Source: an uncultured Lachnospiraceae bacterium (GTDB lineage: Bacteria; Bacillota; Clostridia; Lachnospirales; Lachnospiraceae). From it: a DNA stretch of 6,107 bases. Every line of letters starts with the position of its first letter. Position 1 is the first letter of the stretch. Below the pieces are notes generated by a model. The model searched no databases. It saw only the letters and a program-made list of their open reading frames with translations, and was not told where the DNA came from. Of the stretch, positions 4,333 to 6,107 are shown piece after piece. The stretch is from NCBI GenBank assembly GCA_947003375.1, contig CAMQOJ010000273.1:1-6107 (forward strand), written 5' to 3'. The position numbers were made by a program, and so were the translations under genes.

Positions 4333-6107
4333 TCATTGATAATACTGGGCCTGGGCCTGCCAGAGCTCGTAATATTTCCCCTTCTCGTCCGAAAGGAGCT
4401 GCTCATGGCTCCCCCGCTGCACCAGCCGCCCCTCATGGAATACGGCGATGTCGTCGCAGAACCGGCAGGAGGACAGCCTGTGGGAGATATAGATGGCCGT
4501 CTTGTCCCCCACCATGGCGTCGAAACCGGAATAGATTTCATACTCCGACAGGGGATCCAGGCTGGCTGTGGGCTCGTCTAACAGCACGAAGGGCGCGTCC
4601 TTGTACAGGGCCCTGGCGATGGCGATCTTCTGGGCCTCGCCGCCGGATATCTCTATGCCGTCGTCCGTGATGTCCTGGTACAGATAGGTGTCCAGCCCCT
4701 GGGAAAGCTCCTCCAGCCGCTCTCCCAGCCCGGCCTGGCGCAGCACCTCCTCCGCCCTCCCTCCGTCTACTTCCACGGAGGCCGCCACATTCTCCCCCAG
4801 GGGCATGGACAGGAGCTTGAAGTCCTGGAACACCACCGAGAAGAGCCGGACATACTCGTCCTGGCGGAACTTGCGGATGTCCACGCCGTTCAGCAGGATC
4901 TCCCCCTCCTGTGGGTCGTAGAGGCGGCACAGGAGCTTGATCATGGTGGTCTTGCCGGAGCCGTTCATGCCCACGATGGCCATACGCTCCCCGATGCGCA
5001 GCTTTAAGGAGAAGTCCTCCAGGGCATAGCGCTCCGAACCAGGATACCGGAAGGAGTCATGACGGAATTCTATCTCATACTGATTGTCCAGCCGTTTCTC
5101 CACCGGGAGTTTGCCCTTGTACATCTCATCGCTGACGTTCAGCATCTCCAGGGTGCTGGCCACTCTCCTGGCGGTGAGGGACAGCTCGCTTAACCAGTAG
5201 CCCATGCACTGGATGGTGTTCAGGATGTTCGTGATGGAGCCTGCGAACTTGATTACACTCCCCACCGGAAACGCCCCCAGCAGGGCATAGGCCGCGGAAA
5301 TCAGGTAGCCTGCCAGCGTTGCCAGGCTATATGCGGCTCCCTGCAGGAACCCCAACCGTCCCGACAGCTTCCCCATGACGGATGTCCATGGGATGACCTT
5401 CTCACCCTCCCGCATGTTCCCCACCGTATAATGCTCCATCAGATTGTATCCGTCATAGAGATGGATGTCCTTGATGAAATGGTAGTCCCCGCTTAAACAG
5501 CGGCGCGTCCAGTGCCCGCAAAAGGAATAATATTTCCGGTACAGCTCCTCCGGGTACAGCTCCTCCGGTTCCTTCAAGAGCTGCTCCTGATAAACCGCGC
5601 CTGCCTTCGTCCTGGCTCCGGCGAGGAGCCACAGCGCCACAAGCAATACCACAAGCCCCAGGTACATCCACGGATTGCCGTGGGTGACGATAATCTTCAG
5701 GATGGGGATGGCCACCACCACGGAGCAAAGCAGCCCGCATATCCCCGACACGACGAATTCCAGATTCCAGAATACGCTGCCAATCCCGGCTCCCCAGTTA
5801 TTGTCCTTCCAGATGCGGTCCGTGAGCTTCTTGACATAGGGGCTCTCAATCAGGGAATAGTCCATCTGCTGGAACTTGGCGGAGAAGTCGCTGTCGTAGG
5901 TCAGCCAGATCAGGGACTGCTTCGGCTCCACGAACTCGTTCTTCAGGAAGCTGGAGGCCCCGGAGAGCAGGAACGAGGAGCTCAGGAGCAGGATTACCGG
6001 CTTCCCCAGGTTTTCCATAGACGCGCCCTCCCAGAGCAGCTCCAGGATATCCGCGGAGAACACCAATCCAAGCGCCGCCTCCACTGCATCCAGCACCAGC
6101 CGGAGCG
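4333..6107 (-). CDS. ABC exporter half-transporter, fused membrane and ATPase domains (5' partial)
   Basis: The C-terminal 590 residues of an ABC exporter. The frame runs off the window edge; a GTG at 6096 is not the start because the preceding codons (LRL) continue the same hydrophobic helix. Numbered from the first visible residue, the membrane domain (about 1-310) shows hydrophobic stretches near 36-54, 110-140, 145-163 and 251-282. The ATPase domain has A-loop Tyr354, Walker A GMNGSGKT (379-386), Q-loop Gln427, X-loop-like TDDGIE, signature ISGGE (486-490), Walker B FVLLDE with catalytic Glu511, D-loop ASLD (514-517) and switch His542. All ATPase residues are intact. Half-transporters dimerise, so the partner is either itself or a second gene outside the window, probably upstream. 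The membrane domain gives no clear substrate; peptide, drug or lipid export are all possible. Perhaps 20-30 N-terminal residues are missing. It contains an in-frame 15-bp tandem duplication. Confidence 0.92.
   Translation of the reverse strand, partial: LRLVLDAVEAALGLVFSADILELLWEGASMENLGKPVILLLSSSFLLSGASSFLKNEFVEPKQSLIWLTYDSDFSAKFQQMDYSLIESPYVKKLTDRIWKDNNWGAGIGSVFWNLEFVVSGICGLLCSVVVAIPILKIIVTHGNPWMYLGLVVLLVALWLLAGARTKAGAVYQEQLLKEPEELYPEELYRKYYSFCGHWTRRCLSGDYHFIKDIHLYDGYNLMEHYTVGNMREGEKVIPWTSVMGKLSGRLGFLQGAAYSLATLAGYLISAAYALLGAFPVGSVIKFAGSITNILNTIQCMGYWLSELSLTARRVASTLEMLNVSDEMYKGKLPVEKRLDNQYEIEFRHDSFRYPGSERYALEDFSLKLRIGERMAIVGMNGSGKTTMIKLLCRLYDPQEGEILLNGVDIRKFRQDEYVRLFSVVFQDFKLLSMPLGENVAASVEVDGGRAEEVLRQAGLGERLEELSQGLDTYLYQDITDDGIEISGGEAQKIAIARALYKDAPFVLLDEPTASLDPLSEYEIYSGFDAMVGDKTAIYISHRLSSCRFCDDIAVFHEGRLVQRGSHEQLLSDEKGKYYELWQAQAQYYQ
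5539..5568 (-). repeat. Perfect 15-bp tandem duplication inside the ABC transporter gene
   Basis: Two identical 15-bp units abut at 5539-5553 and 5554-5568. In the gene they encode PEELYPEELY (visible residues 180-189) and keep the frame. The segment follows the hydrophobic stretch ending near residue 163 and is probably in a cytoplasmic loop or the long helix leading to the next membrane segment. Identical codons in both copies suggest a recent slippage duplication rather than a conserved protein repeat. Confidence 0.9.

Overview
The window looks like chromosomal DNA from a gut-type Bacillota, most likely a Lachnospiraceae-like clostridium. This rests on the strong AAAGGAG-type ribosome binding sites, the G+C-rich codon use of most genes, the family of the ATPase-nuclease, and the sialic-acid catabolic genes. 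It is inference, because no rRNA or other phylogenetic marker is present. Both window ends cut through genes.

Left part, + strand (1-2541): the tail of an amino-sugar catabolic cluster. A ROK-family kinase (probable NanK, 5' end outside the window) is followed by NanE (ManNAc-6-phosphate 2-epimerase) and then, after a 197-nt gap rich in small hairpins, a cytoplasmic SGNH/GDSL esterase. NanK and NanE would turn N-acetylmannosamine released from sialic acid into GlcNAc-6-phosphate. The esterase is a plausible accessory that removes O-acetyl groups from imported sialic acid, but its substrate cannot be read from the sequence. The lyase NanA, the transporter and any sialidase would have to lie upstream.

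Middle (2542-4332), - strand: a single gene convergent with the nan genes. It encodes a 532-residue protein with an N-terminal AAA-type ATPase and a C-terminal PD-(D/E)xK nuclease domain. It is more A+T-rich than its neighbours, has its own near-consensus promoter with an extended -10, and carries a 17-bp interrupted palindrome across the expected transcription start. A large nested inverted repeat lies between it and the esterase and probably acts as a shared terminator. Members of this family are common and often multicopy in gut bacteria and have no settled function. This gene is the most interesting item in the window.

Right part (4333-6107), - strand: an ABC exporter half-transporter (membrane domain fused to an intact ATPase domain). 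Its N-terminus is cut by the window edge, and it contains a perfect 15-bp in-frame tandem duplication. Its substrate is unknown.

No tRNA, rRNA, CRISPR array, transposase or integrase was seen, and no stretch longer than 300 bases lacks a gene.
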